Assembly (NCBI RefSeq): GCF_036884655.1
Contig: NC_088355.1
Coordinates: forward strand, 22,546,501-22,610,500
Origin: Musa acuminata AAA Group
Lineage: Eukaryota > Streptophyta > Magnoliopsida > Zingiberales > Musaceae
Reading direction: 5' to 3'
DNA length: 64,000 nucleotides
The notes under the pieces were generated by a model, which was not told the DNA's origin, made no database searches, and saw only the letters and a list, made by a program, of their open reading frames with translations. Positions 11,797 through 21,686 of this stretch are shown here, piece by piece (position 1 is the first letter of the stretch; the number at the start of each line of letters is the position of its first letter). The position numbers were made by a program, and so were the translations under genes.

Positions 11797-12438
11797 TCAT
11801 TCAACTACAGCTTCTATCTTCCTTGGATCAACAGATATACCCTTCCCTGAAATCACATGGCCTAAGAAAGCAACTTCATTCAACCAAAATTCACATTTGC
11901 TGAACTTTGCATACAACTTCTTTTCTCTTAGTATGGACAATACATTTCTCAAGTGTTCCTCATGCTCCTGATTACTCCTTGAATACACCAATATGTCATC
12001 AATAAATACAATTACATAGATATCCAAGAGCGGTTGAAATATCCTATTCATTAGTTCCATAAAAGCTACAGGGGCATTTGTCAAACCAAAAGGCATCACC
12101 AAGAATTCATAGTGACCATATCGAGTTCTAAAAGCTGTTTTTGAAATATCCTCCTCCTTGATCTTCAACTGATAGTAACCTGACCTCAGGTCAATCTTAG
12201 AGAATACTTGTGCACCCTGCAGTTGATCAAACAAATCATCAATTCTAGGTATGGGATACTTGTTTTTGATGGTCACCTTATTCAACTGTCTATAATTAAT
12301 ACAAAGCCTCAATGTTCCATCCTTCTTCTTCACTAATAGTACCGGAGCACCCCATGGGGATACACTGGGTCGTATGAAACCCTTATCTAATAATTCTTGT
12401 ATTTGCTTCTTTAATTCCTCTAGCTCGAGTGGTGCCAT
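11797..12438 (-). pseudogene. TK2 reverse transcriptase
   Basis: 213-aa open stretch covering most of the gypsy [53 protein letters not shown] (first Asp pair), [12 protein letters not shown], and the catalytic FIDD box at about 11995-12006. It opens after a TGA at 12439-12441 where the family has an Arg codon and closes at a TGA near 11797 where a Trp codon is expected. Confidence 0.88.
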
Positions 12439-13931
12439 TCAGTAGGGAGGCTTAGATATTGAGGTTGTACTGGAGACCAGATCAATAGCAAATTCACCCT
12501 CTCTATCTAGAGGTAAACCAGGCAAGTCATCTGGGAATACATCAGGGAATTCTTTGACCACTACAATTTCATCTAGGTGGGTTTCCTGATTTGAATGCTC
12601 CTTGACACACACCATATAACAAAAATAACCTTTCTGCATAAGACGATAAACTTGAAGTGCTGATATCAAGCAAGGAGGCAAATCATGCCTAATGCCCTCA
12701 GAGAAAAATATAGGCTGATCTGGTATGCAGAAAGTAATTATTGTTTTGTAACAATCAATACTAGCGTGATGAGAAGATAACCAATCCATGCCAAGTATAA
12801 TATCAAAGCCCTGGATCTCTAGGAGAATCAAATCAGCAATGAGTTCGTGGTCTCCAATAGAGATCAAACAAGATGGGTAGACCAAGTTTGTTGCCAATGA
12901 ATCTCCAACAGCAGTTGTTATATATAACATATAATCCAGGGGTTTAGGTAGAATATCCAAGTGACAAGTAAAGTATTGTGAAACAAACGATAAGTTGGAG
13001 CCGGGATCAAACAAAACTTTTCCATTTCTTTTAGAAACATGAAGAATACCTTCCACCACTGATTTAGAAGCTTTAGAATCTTGTTCAGTGATAGCGTACA
13101 CTCTAGCATGGGCTGAGGGTCTAGGAGACAGTGGCTCTTTCTTCTTCCTCAAAGGGCAATCTTTTATTTGATGATCCAACTTTCCACAACCAAAACATGC
13201 TCCAGTCACCAGAAAACACTGACTTGTTTCATGCTTTAATCCACATTTTGCACATGACTGAGTCCTCCGCAGTGGTTTCCATTTCTCAAATCTAGATGTC
13301 TTAAACCTCTTGTTACTAGCTTCATATTCATTTTCTCTCGTGCTTTTGCTAGTAAATTTGTCCCTTTTGTTCTTGCCAATGATTTCTTGAATTTCCTCCA
13401 TGTCTCTTTCAATTTTCAAAGCTCTTTCTACCGTATCTGCATATGTTTGTAGTTTTAAAGCTGACATTCGGCTTCTTATTGCTGGCCGTAATCCCCTTTC
13501 AAACCTTCTTGCTTTTCTAGATTCATCATCAGTCATATGTGTGGCAAACCTGGAGAGCTCAGTAAATTTAGATTCATACTTTGTAACCATCATACTTCCC
13601 TGGATAAGATTCAAGAACTCCAATTCTTTTTGCTCTCTCATATAATCTTAAAAATATTTATCGTTAAACTTTTCTTGGAATAACTTCCATGTCATTGGCT
13701 CATGTTTGATTTCAGAAATCCTCTTAATCATTCTCCACCAGTGTTCAGCTTCTCCTTCCAGCATAAAGGTGGCAAGAAAAACCTTTCGATCATCAGGGTA
13801 ATTTAAAGCATAAAATATTTTCTCTATCTGCATCATCCATCGTTCCTCCACCATTGGATCAGACTCACCACTAAAACTGGGAGGACTAAGCTTCTTAAAT
13901 TGTTCAATTCCCAACCCCGTCTGGTTTGATG
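12439..13931 (-). pseudogene. TK2 gag and protease
   Basis: Gag core in the piece 13914-13648 (EQFKKLSPPSFSGESDP, EGEAEHWWRMI), a stop at about 13646, then 13641-12439 with the rest of gag, a CCHC zinc knuckle (CFGCGKLDHQIKDC, preceded by a degenerate CAKCGLKH motif), and an aspartic protease. The protease site reads FDPGSNLSFVS (Asp codon at 13006-13008), where D-S/T-G is expected, so the active-site triad is altered. The N-terminus is cut at 13931 by the SV3 LTR. Confidence 0.83.
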
Positions 13932-14458
13932 TGTTGAATCTCGGATTTTGATGATGAAGTCAATTGTCATTTGTTATCTAATCTATGTGTTGAGATAAGT
14001 GTGCAGGATTAACTACGATAAGAGTAAGACAAGCAGCAGGTGTTGCGCCGGAGTCAAGATCATGATCACGTTGGGAGTTCGAGAGTTCGACGGAAGTTCG
14101 GATGGTCGTCGGAGGTTCAGCGAGAATAGATCCGAGAAGTCCAGAAGCTTGCCAAGCGAAGCTCGTCGGAACTCGCCAAGTGGATCGTCGCAAAGTCCAG
14201 GAGTATGCCGGATGTCCGCAGAAGGATCACCGAGGGTTATCGGTTGATCGACGGAAGTTGGCCGGAAACTCGCCGGAAGAAGCGATTGACGCATCGGAGC
14301 AAAGCTGCAGAAGTTGTCTTAGAGTTAATCGTAGTTAGCATGATGATTAAGCATGAAAATGGGAGGTGATCCCATTAGCTTAATCTTGGGGCAATTGGGC
14401 CCCTGAAAAGATTCAAAGTGGGCCGAATGGAGTGAACCATTCGGACCCTGATTGCACC

Positions 14459-15045
14459 AGGAGGTGCAACCGCCCCAGCTAGGAGGTGCAACCGCTTGGG
14501 CTGTGGGGTTGGGAGGTGCAACCGCCCTAGCCTGGAGGTGCAACCGCCAGGGCTGCGAGGCTGGGAGGTGCAACCGCTCCAGCCGAGAGGTGCAACCGCC
14601 CAGAGCTCAGTCTTCGAGCTAGACTGGGCGGTGCAACCTCCTCTGCCAAGAGGTAGCACCGCCAAAGCCCAAGTTTCGAGCTCTGCCAGGCGATGCAACC
14701 ACCGAGCTCAGTCTTCGAGCTCTGGCAGAGAGGTGCATCAGCCTGAGCTCAGTCTCGAGCTCTGCCAGGTGATGCAATCACCGAGCTCAATCTTCGAGCT
14801 TTGGCAGAGAGGTGGATCAGCCTGAGCTCAGCTTGGAGCTCTGCCAGGTGATGCAACCACCGAGCTCAGTTTCGAGCTCTGCCAGGTGATGCAATCACCA
14901 AGCTCAGTCTTCGAGCTCTGCCAGGTGATGCAACCATCGAGCTCAGTCTTCGAGCTCTGGCAGAGAGAAGCAATCGGCAGAGCTCAGTCTTCGAGCTCTG
15001 CCAGGCGGTGCCACCTCTCCAGTCGAGAGGTGCAACCGCCTGATC
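14459..15045. repeat. GC-rich palindromic array in SV3 5' LTR
   Basis: About six copies of AGGTGCAACCGCC-type units (14459-14600) and one inverted copy (14624-14639), then roughly a dozen 35-45 bp units built on GAGCTCAGTCTTCGAGCTC followed by TGCCAGGTGATGCAACC. GAGCTC is itself palindromic and flanks a 7-bp centre. The array ends about 65 bp upstream of the TATA box, the position of an enhancer. Confidence 0.88.
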
Positions 15046-15109
15046 CCAGAATTCTGGGATTTGATCGATTTGATCGTTTTGAGCTCGGATTTTGAATTGG
15101 GTTGGGGCC

Positions 15110-15117
15110 TATAAATA
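15110..15117 (+). promoter_or_regulatory. TATA box of SV3 5' LTR
   Basis: TATAAATA followed by CCCCACCCATTCAGCACTG, conserved at the same place in every long Sirevirus LTR here. Transcription probably starts about 30 bp downstream (inference). Confidence 0.8.
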
Positions 15118-15835
15118 CCCCACCCATTCAGCACTGAAAAGATATAGACCTACACCGAAATCTTGATCTTTTCTGTGATTCTAAGAGCTCAAAAGTGTTG
15201 TAAATCCTTTAAGTCTCCTCCTTCTATTCTTCAAGTTTTCAATTGTAAAGTGAGGAGAGAAAGGTCTGTAAAGGTTGTCTCCTAAGCCTGTCAAAAGGAG
15301 AGAAACTATAAGAGGGAAGTTTGGCCTTCGCCCATTGAAGGAAGGCACCTAGTTGACGTCGGCAACCTCATCGGTGGAGGAAGCCAAAAGTGGAGTAGGT
15401 CAAGGCTGACCGAACCACTCTAAATCTCTGTTTTGCGTTTATTTTCGAGCACTTTATCATTACTGCAAACCTCCCTCATCACTACTGCTCTCTGCGCTTT
15501 CACGAACAAGTTCTAAGTGCTGTTCTTCCAAATCTGCATTCAGACGTAAATTCGTATTTTCATACATTACAGTTTACGTTTACGTTTGATTCTGTAGAAC
15601 TGTTTTCCGAGCTTTTACGAACGAGCTTCTTTGCAGTTTACGCTTACATTTTAATCCTATTAATAACTGCAATCTGTCCTCTACGATTTTACGAATGAGT
15701 TTCAACACTTAGACGTAAAACTGCATTCAGACGTAAATCGGCTTTCCTCGCTCAATCATCAGATTTCAGTTCACGTTTACGTCTTGTTTTCAACTGCATA
15801 CTGCCTTCTGCGATTATACAAACGAGTTTCAAAGT

Positions 15836-16075
15836 TTAGACGTAAATCTGCGTCTAGACGTAAAACTGCTTTTAGACGTAAATCTGCGTTTAGACGTAAA
15901 ACTGCGTTTAGACGTAAATCTGCGTTTAGACGTAAATCTGCGTTTAGACGTAAATCTGCGTTTAGACGTAAATCTGAGTTTAGACGCAAAACTGCGCTTA
16001 GACGCAAAACTGCGCTTAGACGCAAAACTGCGCTTAAACGCAATCTGCGCTTAGACGCAAACTGCACTTAGATAC
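15836..16075. repeat. 18-bp minisatellite in SV3 5' LTR
   Basis: About 13 units of GTTTAGACGTAAATCTGC or the AAACTGC variant, with GACGCAAA variants toward the end. Because 18 is a multiple of three it stays open in several frames on both strands and produces false ORFs rich in RRKSAF and LNADLR. Confidence 0.9.
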
Positions 16076-16203
16076 AAACTGAGAATTTGCTTTTGCATCA
16101 TAAAAATTTTTGAACGAACGCAGCTTTTGGTTTTTAAATTATTGTAAGATTTCCGCTGCACTAATTCACCCCCCCCCCCTCTTAGTGCTCTCGATCCTAA
16201 CAA

Positions 16204-16221
16204 TTGGTATCAGAGCAAGGT
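16204..16221 (+). promoter_or_regulatory. tRNA-Met primer binding site of SV3
   Basis: TTGGTATCAGAGCAAGG, starting one base after the LTR. The core TGGTATCAGAGC is complementary to the 3' end of plant initiator tRNA-Met, the usual copia primer. Confidence 0.92.
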
Positions 16222-16252
16222 TAACTCTCTAAAGGATTAAAACCCAAGAGAG

Positions 16253-17836
16253 ATGGCATACGCCGGAAACCAAGAGGGGCATTCGATTACACGTCCACCC
16301 ATGTTCAGTGGAACGGACTACACTTACTGGAAGACCCGAATGAGGATCTTTCTTATTTCTATGGATTTTGAACTGTGGAACCTTGTTGAAAATGGATTTT
16401 CAAAATCTTCTCTTCCAATGATTGATTGGAACGATTTAGAAAAAAAGGCTTTCGCTCTTAATGCAAAGGCTATGAATGCCTTATTTTGCGCACTTGATAA
16501 AAACGAGTTTAATCGTGTTTCAACTTGCGAAACTGCTTTTGATATTTGGCACACACTTGAAGTGACCCACGAGGGCACAAGTAGAGTGAAGGTGTCAAAA
16601 ATCAATCTGTTGCTGCATTCTTTTGAACTTTTCCGAATGAAACCGAGTGAAACCATTGGCGACATGTTTACCCGTTTCACGGATGTCGTCAACGGTCTAA
16701 AAGGACTCGGAAAGAGCTTTTCGGATTTTGAGCTTGTTAATAAGATACTAAGATCCCTTCCTAAAAGTTGGGATCCTAAAGTCACCGCCATTCAAGAGGC
16801 AAAAGATCTGCGAAATTTCCCTCTTGAAGAACTAATCGGGTCATTAATGACCTACGAAATGACCTGCAAAGCTCATGAAGAGCAAGAAGACATCCTTCCA
16901 AAGAACAGGAAGGATATGGCACTTAAAACTTCTGAATGCCACTTGAGAGAAAACTCAACTGATGAGGATTGTGACGATGACTTGGCACGTTTGACAAGAA
17001 AGTTTAAGAAATTCTTCAAAAGAAACAAGTTTAAAAACGATGTGAAAAATAAACTTGAACCCAAGAAGGACCAAGTAATCTGCTATGAATGTAAAAAGCT
17101 GGGACACTACAAGAGTGATTGTCCCCAAGTCAAGAAAAGAACAACAAAGAAGAAGGCGCTCCAAGCAACATGGGATGATTCGAGCGCATCTGAGGAAGAG
17201 GAGTCCAACACCGAGCAAGTTGCTCATTACGCCTTTATGGCCATCGAAGAGGAGGTAACGGATTTATTAGATGCTGATTTATCTTTCGATGAATTATTAA
17301 ATGCCTTCCATGATTTATTTGATGAATGCAAAGTTATAAATAAAAAATACAAGTTGCTAAAAAAGGTACATGATAATCTTACTTGTGAGTTTGATAAGTT
17401 AAAAGTCGAACATCATGATAGTTTAAATTCATGTATCAAATGTCATGATTTAGAAACTATACAAAAAGAAAACTTGCTACTTAAGGACACCTTGAAGAAA
17501 TTCGAGGTTGGTAGCAAGTCATTAAACATGATCCTTACAAACAAGGGTCATGCTCCCAAAAGAAGTGGGATTGGATTTGTGAGGAGTCCTCACCGAAATC
17601 CAACTACCTTTGTAAAAGGCCCCATCTTACATGTTCAAAACCAAACCAAGTGCAACTTTTGTTGCAAATCTGGACACAAGACACATTGTTGTCCATTCAA
17701 GAAAATAAGTCCAAACAAATTAATTTGGGTTCCTAAAGGAACCATGATAAACTCTATGCAACATGATAGAAAATGTAGATCTATTTATGAGGCACCCAAA
17801 AGCAAATGGGTACCTAAACATCATCCTTTCTTGTAG
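16253..17836 (+). CDS. gag: Sirevirus Gag (SV3)
   Basis: 527 aa, the longest open frame in the window. The start ATG lies 32 bp after the primer site. The N-terminal third is the copia gag core (FSGTDYTYWKTRMRIFLIS, then LNAKAMNALFCALDKNEF). A CCHC zinc knuckle begins at residue 277 (CYECKKLGHYKSDC) and a second at residue 467 (CNFCCKSGHKTHCC). Between them is an acidic stretch and a Lys/Leu-rich, probably coiled-coil part (about 350-430). It packages RNA in cytoplasmic particles. It ends in TAG at 17834-17836, and pol continues in the same frame directly after it. A single Gag-Pol frame is usual for copia elements, so this TAG is either a mutation or a readthrough site. The sequence alone does not decide. 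Confidence 0.92.
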   Translation: MAYAGNQEGHSITRPPMFSGTDYTYWKTRMRIFLISMDFELWNLVENGFSKSSLPMIDWNDLEKKAFALNAKAMNALFCALDKNEFNRVSTCETAFDIWHTLEVTHEGTSRVKVSKINLLLHSFELFRMKPSETIGDMFTRFTDVVNGLKGLGKSFSDFELVNKILRSLPKSWDPKVTAIQEAKDLRNFPLEELIGSLMTYEMTCKAHEEQEDILPKNRKDMALKTSECHLRENSTDEDCDDDLARLTRKFKKFFKRNKFKNDVKNKLEPKKDQVICYECKKLGHYKSDCPQVKKRTTKKKALQATWDDSSASEEEESNTEQVAHYAFMAIEEEVTDLLDADLSFDELLNAFHDLFDECKVINKKYKLLKKVHDNLTCEFDKLKVEHHDSLNSCIKCHDLETIQKENLLLKDTLKKFEVGSKSLNMILTNKGHAPKRSGIGFVRSPHRNPTTFVKGPILHVQNQTKCNFCCKSGHKTHCCPFKKISPNKLIWVPKGTMINSMQHDRKCRSIYEAPKSKWVPKHHPFL

Positions 17837-19306
17837 AAAACTAAACAATCGCAAGCTAGGAGCAAGAAATGGTACCTTGATAGTGGATGATCAAGGCATA
17901 TGACCGGAGATCCATCTCAATTCTCTAAGCTCTCTAGCATAGACGAAGGATATGTCACCTTTGGAGACAACAACAAGGGTAAAATCATTGGCAAAGGAAC
18001 CATAGGTAACAAATCCAACCTCTCTATTGAAGATGTTTTACTAGTTGATGGTTTAAAACATAACCTCTTGAGCATTAGTCAATTATGTGATAAAGGATAT
18101 ATTATAAGATTTGAATCTAATGCCTGCATCATTGAAAAACCACACAAAAATATATCTATGATTGCATTAAAACAAAACAACGTATACACTATTGACATCA
18201 ATGACTTATGTGATGAAATGTGCTTTGCCGTTATGAATGAGGATGCTTGGCTATGGCATAGAAGATTAGGTCATGCTAGCATGAAACTAATCAATCAAGT
18301 ATCATCTAGAGAACTTGTAAGAGGAATTCCTCATATCAAGTTCATCAAAGATAATGTATGTGATGCTTGCCAATTAGGTAAGCAAATTAGGGGTAGCTTC
18401 AAAGCTAAGAATCAAGTAAGCACCTCTAGGCCCCTACAATTGATCCATATGGACTTGTTCGGACCAATCTCTACATCGAGTCTAGGAGGTAGCAAATACG
18501 CCTTTGTCATTATTGATGACTACAGCAGATATACATGGACCTACTTCTTAAAACAAAAAAATGAATGCTTTAGACATTTTACCAAGTTTTGTAAACTTGT
18601 TCAAAATGAGAAGGAATCTATGATTTCGTCAATTAGAAGTGATCACGGTGGAGAATTTCAAAACCATGACTTCCAAGAATTCTGTGAACTCAACGGATAC
18701 AACCATAACTTCTCTACTCCAAGAAATCCTCAACAAAATGGGGTAGTAGAGAGAAAAAATCGAAATTTACAAGAAATGGCAAGAACCATGTTGAATGAAC
18801 ATAGCCTACCCAAATATTTTTGGGCCGAAGCTGTAAACACTGCATGCTATATTTTAAATAGAGTCCTAGTAAGAACCTTACTCACCAAAACTCCTTATGA
18901 GTTATGGAATAACAAAAAACCCAATGTCTCATATTTTAAAGTCTTTGGGTGTAAGTGCTTTATCTTGAATGAAAAGGATAACCTAGGAAAATTCGATGCT
19001 AAATCTGATGAAGGAATCTTTCTTGGTTATTCTTCGGTTTCTAAAGCTTTTCGCATCTTCAATAAAAGAACCTTAATTATTGAAGAATCCATCCATGTTG
19101 TTTTCAATGAGATTTCAGAAATTAAGAAAAATGATCTTGATGATGATGTTAATTTTGATTCCTTGAATTTAAACGAAACCCCGTCTCCAACCAGCAACTT
19201 GGTTGCATCCACTTCCAAAACATCCTTACCCAAGGATTGGAAGTATATAGATGCTCATCCTAAGGAGCTAATCCTAGGAGACACATCAAAGGGGGTTCAA
19301 ACATGA
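17837..19306 (+). pseudogene. pol: Sirevirus protease and integrase (SV3), with in-frame stops
   Basis: In frame with gag. The protease site WYLDSG at 17870-17887 is followed by TGA (17888-17890) where the next residue of the family motif should be, then SRHMTG. The open part from 17900 (468 aa) has the pre-integrase zinc module (WHRRLGH ... CDACQLGK), and the integrase core with D185 (HMDLFGP), D248 (RSDHGGEF) and E284 (VERKNR), correct D-D-35-E spacing. It closes at TGA 19304-19306 in GVQT-stop-SSF, where the minus-strand relatives suggest an Arg codon (CGA to TGA). The enzyme domains themselves look complete. Confidence 0.9.
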
Positions 19307-20887
19307 TCTTCTTTTAAAAACTTTTGTGCCAACGCCGCTTTTCTCTCCCAAATTGAACCCAAATGTGTTGATGAAGCCATGAAAGATGATTCATGGTTTA
19401 TCGCAATGCAAGATGAATTAAATCAATTTGAGAGAAATGAGGTGTGGACGCTTGTTCCTAGGCCAAATGACCATTTAGTAATTGGTACTAAATGGGTCTT
19501 TAGAAACAAGCAAGATGAAAATGGTATCGTGGTTAGAAACAAGGCTAGATTAGTGGCCAAAGGTTTCAACCAAGAAGAAGGTATCGATTACGAAGAAACC
19601 TTCGCACCTGTGGCTCGATTGGAAGCCATAAGGATGCTCCTTGCCTACGCTAGTTGCAATAATTTTAAGTTATTTCAAATGGATGTTAAAAGCGCTTTTC
19701 TAAATGGTTTCATTTCCGAAGAAATTTATGTTGAACAACCTCCTGGATTTGAAAATAATGGCTACCCTAATCATGTGTTTAGATTAACTAAAGCTCTCTA
19801 TGGTTTAAAACAAGCCCCAAGGGCTTGGTATGAGAGACTTAGCTCTTTTCTCATTGAAAATAATTTCATAAAAGGCAAGGTTGATACTACATTGTTTATC
19901 AAAAATTTTGAAAATGATTTTCTCATTATTCAGATTTATATTGATGATATTATCTTTGGTTCTACAAATGAATCTCTTTGTGAATCCTTTGCAAAAACTA
20001 TGAGTCATGAATTCGAAATGAGTCTAATGGGAGAGTTAACATTCTTCGTAGGCCTACAAATCAAACAACTAAGCAATGGCATATTTATTAGTCAAACCAA
20101 ATATGCTGTGAGTTTGCTAAAGAAGTTCAAAATGAATAATTCAAAAGCCATTGACACTCCTATGAGCACCTCCACTAAGTTAGAAATTGATGAGAATGGA
20201 GAAAGCTTCGATCAAAAAACCTATAGGGGTATGATAGGAAGTTTACTTTACCTTACTGCCACCAGACCAGACATCATGTTCAGTGTAGGACTTTGTGCTA
20301 GATTTCAATCAGACCCTAAGATATCTCATCTCAAAGCAGTCAAAAGAATACTCAGATATCTCAATGGAACTACCAATCTAGGATTATGGTACCCAAAATC
20401 AGAAAATTTTGAATTAACAGCCTATGCTGATGCGGACTTCGCTGGCTGTAAACTAGACAGAAAAAGCACATCAGGATCATGTCAATTTTTAGGACATGCC
20501 CTTGTATCCTGGTCATCTAAGAAACAAAACTCGGTTGCCCTATCAACAACCGAAGCTGAATACATTGCAGCAAGTGCATGCTGTGCACAAGTTGTATGGA
20601 TGAAAAACACTTTAGAAGATTACAAAGTGAATCTTAAAGATATTCCCATTAAATGTGATAACACGAGTGCAATATGCTTAACGAAAAATCCTATACAACA
20701 CTCAAGAACAAAACACATTGATATTAGACATCACTTTATACGAGATCATGTCACTAATCATGATGTAACCATAGAGTTTATTGATACCAAACATCAACTA
20801 GCTGATATCTTCACAAAACCCCTATGTGAAGAACAATTTGATTACATAAGAAGAGAATTAGGAATGTTGATGTGTCCGAATACTTAA
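19307..20887 (+). CDS. pol: Sirevirus reverse transcriptase and RNase H (SV3)
   Basis: Continues the same frame; the first Met is at 19379 (502 aa to the stop at 20887). RT: D102 in [28 protein letters not shown], and the YIDD box at residues 187-190. RNase H: YADADFAG with D351 and D353, [30 protein letters not shown], and the C-terminal [14 protein letters not shown] block. No stop or frameshift occurs within this stretch. It would be made only as part of Gag-Pol, so the stops upstream at 17888 and 19304 probably silence it. Confidence 0.92.
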   Translation, partial: SSFKNFCANAAFLSQIEPKCVDEAMKDDSWFIAMQDELNQFERNEVWTLVPRPNDHLVIGTKWVFRNKQDENGIVVRNKARLVAKGFNQEEGIDYEETFAPVARLEAIRMLLAYASCNNFKLFQMDVKSAFLNGFISEEIYVEQPPGFENNGYPNHVFRLTKALYGLKQAPRAWYERLSSFLIENNFIKGKVDTTLFIKNFENDFLIIQIYIDDIIFGSTNESLCESFAKTMSHEFEMSLMGELTFFVGLQIKQLSNGIFISQTKYAVSLLKKFKMNNSKAIDTPMSTSTKLEIDENGESFDQKTYRGMIGSLLYLTATRPDIMFSVGLCARFQSDPKISHLKAVKRILRYLNGTTNLGLWYPKSENFELTAYADADFAGCKLDRKSTSGSCQFLGHALVSWSSKKQNSVALSTTEAEYIAASACCAQVVWMKNTLEDYKVNLKDIPIKCDNTSAICLTKNPIQHSRTKHIDIRHHFIRDHVTNHDVTIEFIDTKHQLADIFTKPLCEEQFDYIRRELGMLMCPNT

Positions 20888-21670
20888 ACTAGTTAAAATT
20901 ATTTTTCGAATGTTATTACTATTACATGCCTTGACAACGCTTGATCAAATAACATGCTGCAAATTATGTGACAAATATTTTTAACCAAATGCATGTAAGA
21001 AGTTCATTTTTCGGGTTGTATGCTAAAAATGGGATGTTCCCGTACACTCTTATGAAAACTCTTTGAAAGATGACTTTCCTCCGTCAAGCAAAAACAATAA
21101 AGAGATATATGTGTCATGACTTCCTTTATATGCTTGATAATGCTATCATGCTTTTTGTTGATGACAAAGGGGGAGAAACATATGAATTGATAAACACTAT
21201 GTCATAACTGAACTGCCATAATCATATCTATGTCATAGTTGCAAATACTTAAGTGATGCTATAAACAATGTTATGCCATCCTTGCATCACCAAGAGATAT
21301 GTGAACATGTGCTATAGTTTGCATCAAATCTTGATTTGATATTCTATATTGTGAAGAAAATGCAAACTTGCTAGAAAATCTCAAATGTGTGCATCATGTA
21401 AAAAGTCCTTCGTAGCTTTATATGATTACATGATGAATGGTTACAAACACTATCATACAAACTTGATGATGTATGTCATGCCTTGACATAATTCTTGAAG
21501 AGATACATCATGATGGGCATCATGATGGGAGCATTGATAAGTTTAACTGATCTAACTTATCAATACGTCACTTGAATTCTTAGGTCTTGAATTCAAGGTT
21601 GACTTATCTCAACTATGGCATATAGATAGGGGGAGTTAAGGACAACTCCTTTATCAATTGATTGTCATCA
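20888..21670 (+). other. Sirevirus 3' non-coding spacer (SV3)
   Basis: 783 bp between pol and PPT with no credible ORF. A second polypurine tract (GATGACAAAGGGGGAGAAAC) lies at about 21161-21180. No env-like sequence is visible. Confidence 0.75.
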
Positions 21671-21686
21671 TAAAAAAGGGGGAGAT
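21671..21686 (+). promoter_or_regulatory. Polypurine tract of SV3
   Basis: TAAAAAAGGGGGAGAT immediately before the 3' LTR start TGTTGAATC at 21687. Confidence 0.9.

Larger units (their letters stand above)
6988..13931 (-). mobile_element. Tekay-like chromovirus (TK2)
   Basis: Minus-strand Ty3/gypsy element: complete 3' LTR (6988-9618), PPT, chromodomain, integrase, RNase H, RT, protease, gag. It is cut near the gag start by insertion of SV3 at 13932. A gag with an EQFKKLSPPSFSGESDP-type start and a C-terminal chromodomain fits the Tekay/Del group of plant chromoviruses. All coding pieces lie in one reading frame, interrupted only by stops. The gag start, leader, PBS and 5' LTR are absent. 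Confidence 0.85.
13932..16202 (+). repeat. SV3 5' LTR, complete
   Basis: 2271 bp from TGTTGAATC at 13932 to CTAACA at 16202. In order: a CGGAAGTTCG-rich U3 (about 14085-14290), a GC-rich palindromic array (14459-15045), a TATA box (15110), a 5' transcribed part, the 18-bp array (15836-16075), and a C tract about 30 bp from the end. Both arrays generate long shadow ORFs on both strands that are not genes. Confidence 0.93.

Noticed and set aside
14325..15134. Several 60-110 aa ORFs on both strands (also near 22080-22890, 26416-27186, 32375-33205, 37143-37691 and 43309-43857)
   Set aside because: They follow the GC-rich palindromic LTR array, with no start context, no domain and mirrored copies on the other strand.
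15777..16071. Repeat-protein ORFs on both strands (RRKSAF- and LNADLR-type)
   Set aside because: They are translations of the 18-bp LTR minisatellite, open because the period is a multiple of three. The same happens at 36231-36507 and 42395-42673.
16204..16221. tRNA-like GGTATCAGAGC sequences (also at 31271, 35612, 42142, 47130 and 52488) as tRNA genes
   Set aside because: Only the 3'-end complement is present, always beside an LTR end. These are primer binding sites, with no cloverleaf.
20888..21670. Env-like ORF downstream of Sirevirus pol
   Set aside because: No ORF longer than chance and no membrane segment pattern in the spacers of SV2, SV3 or SV8.
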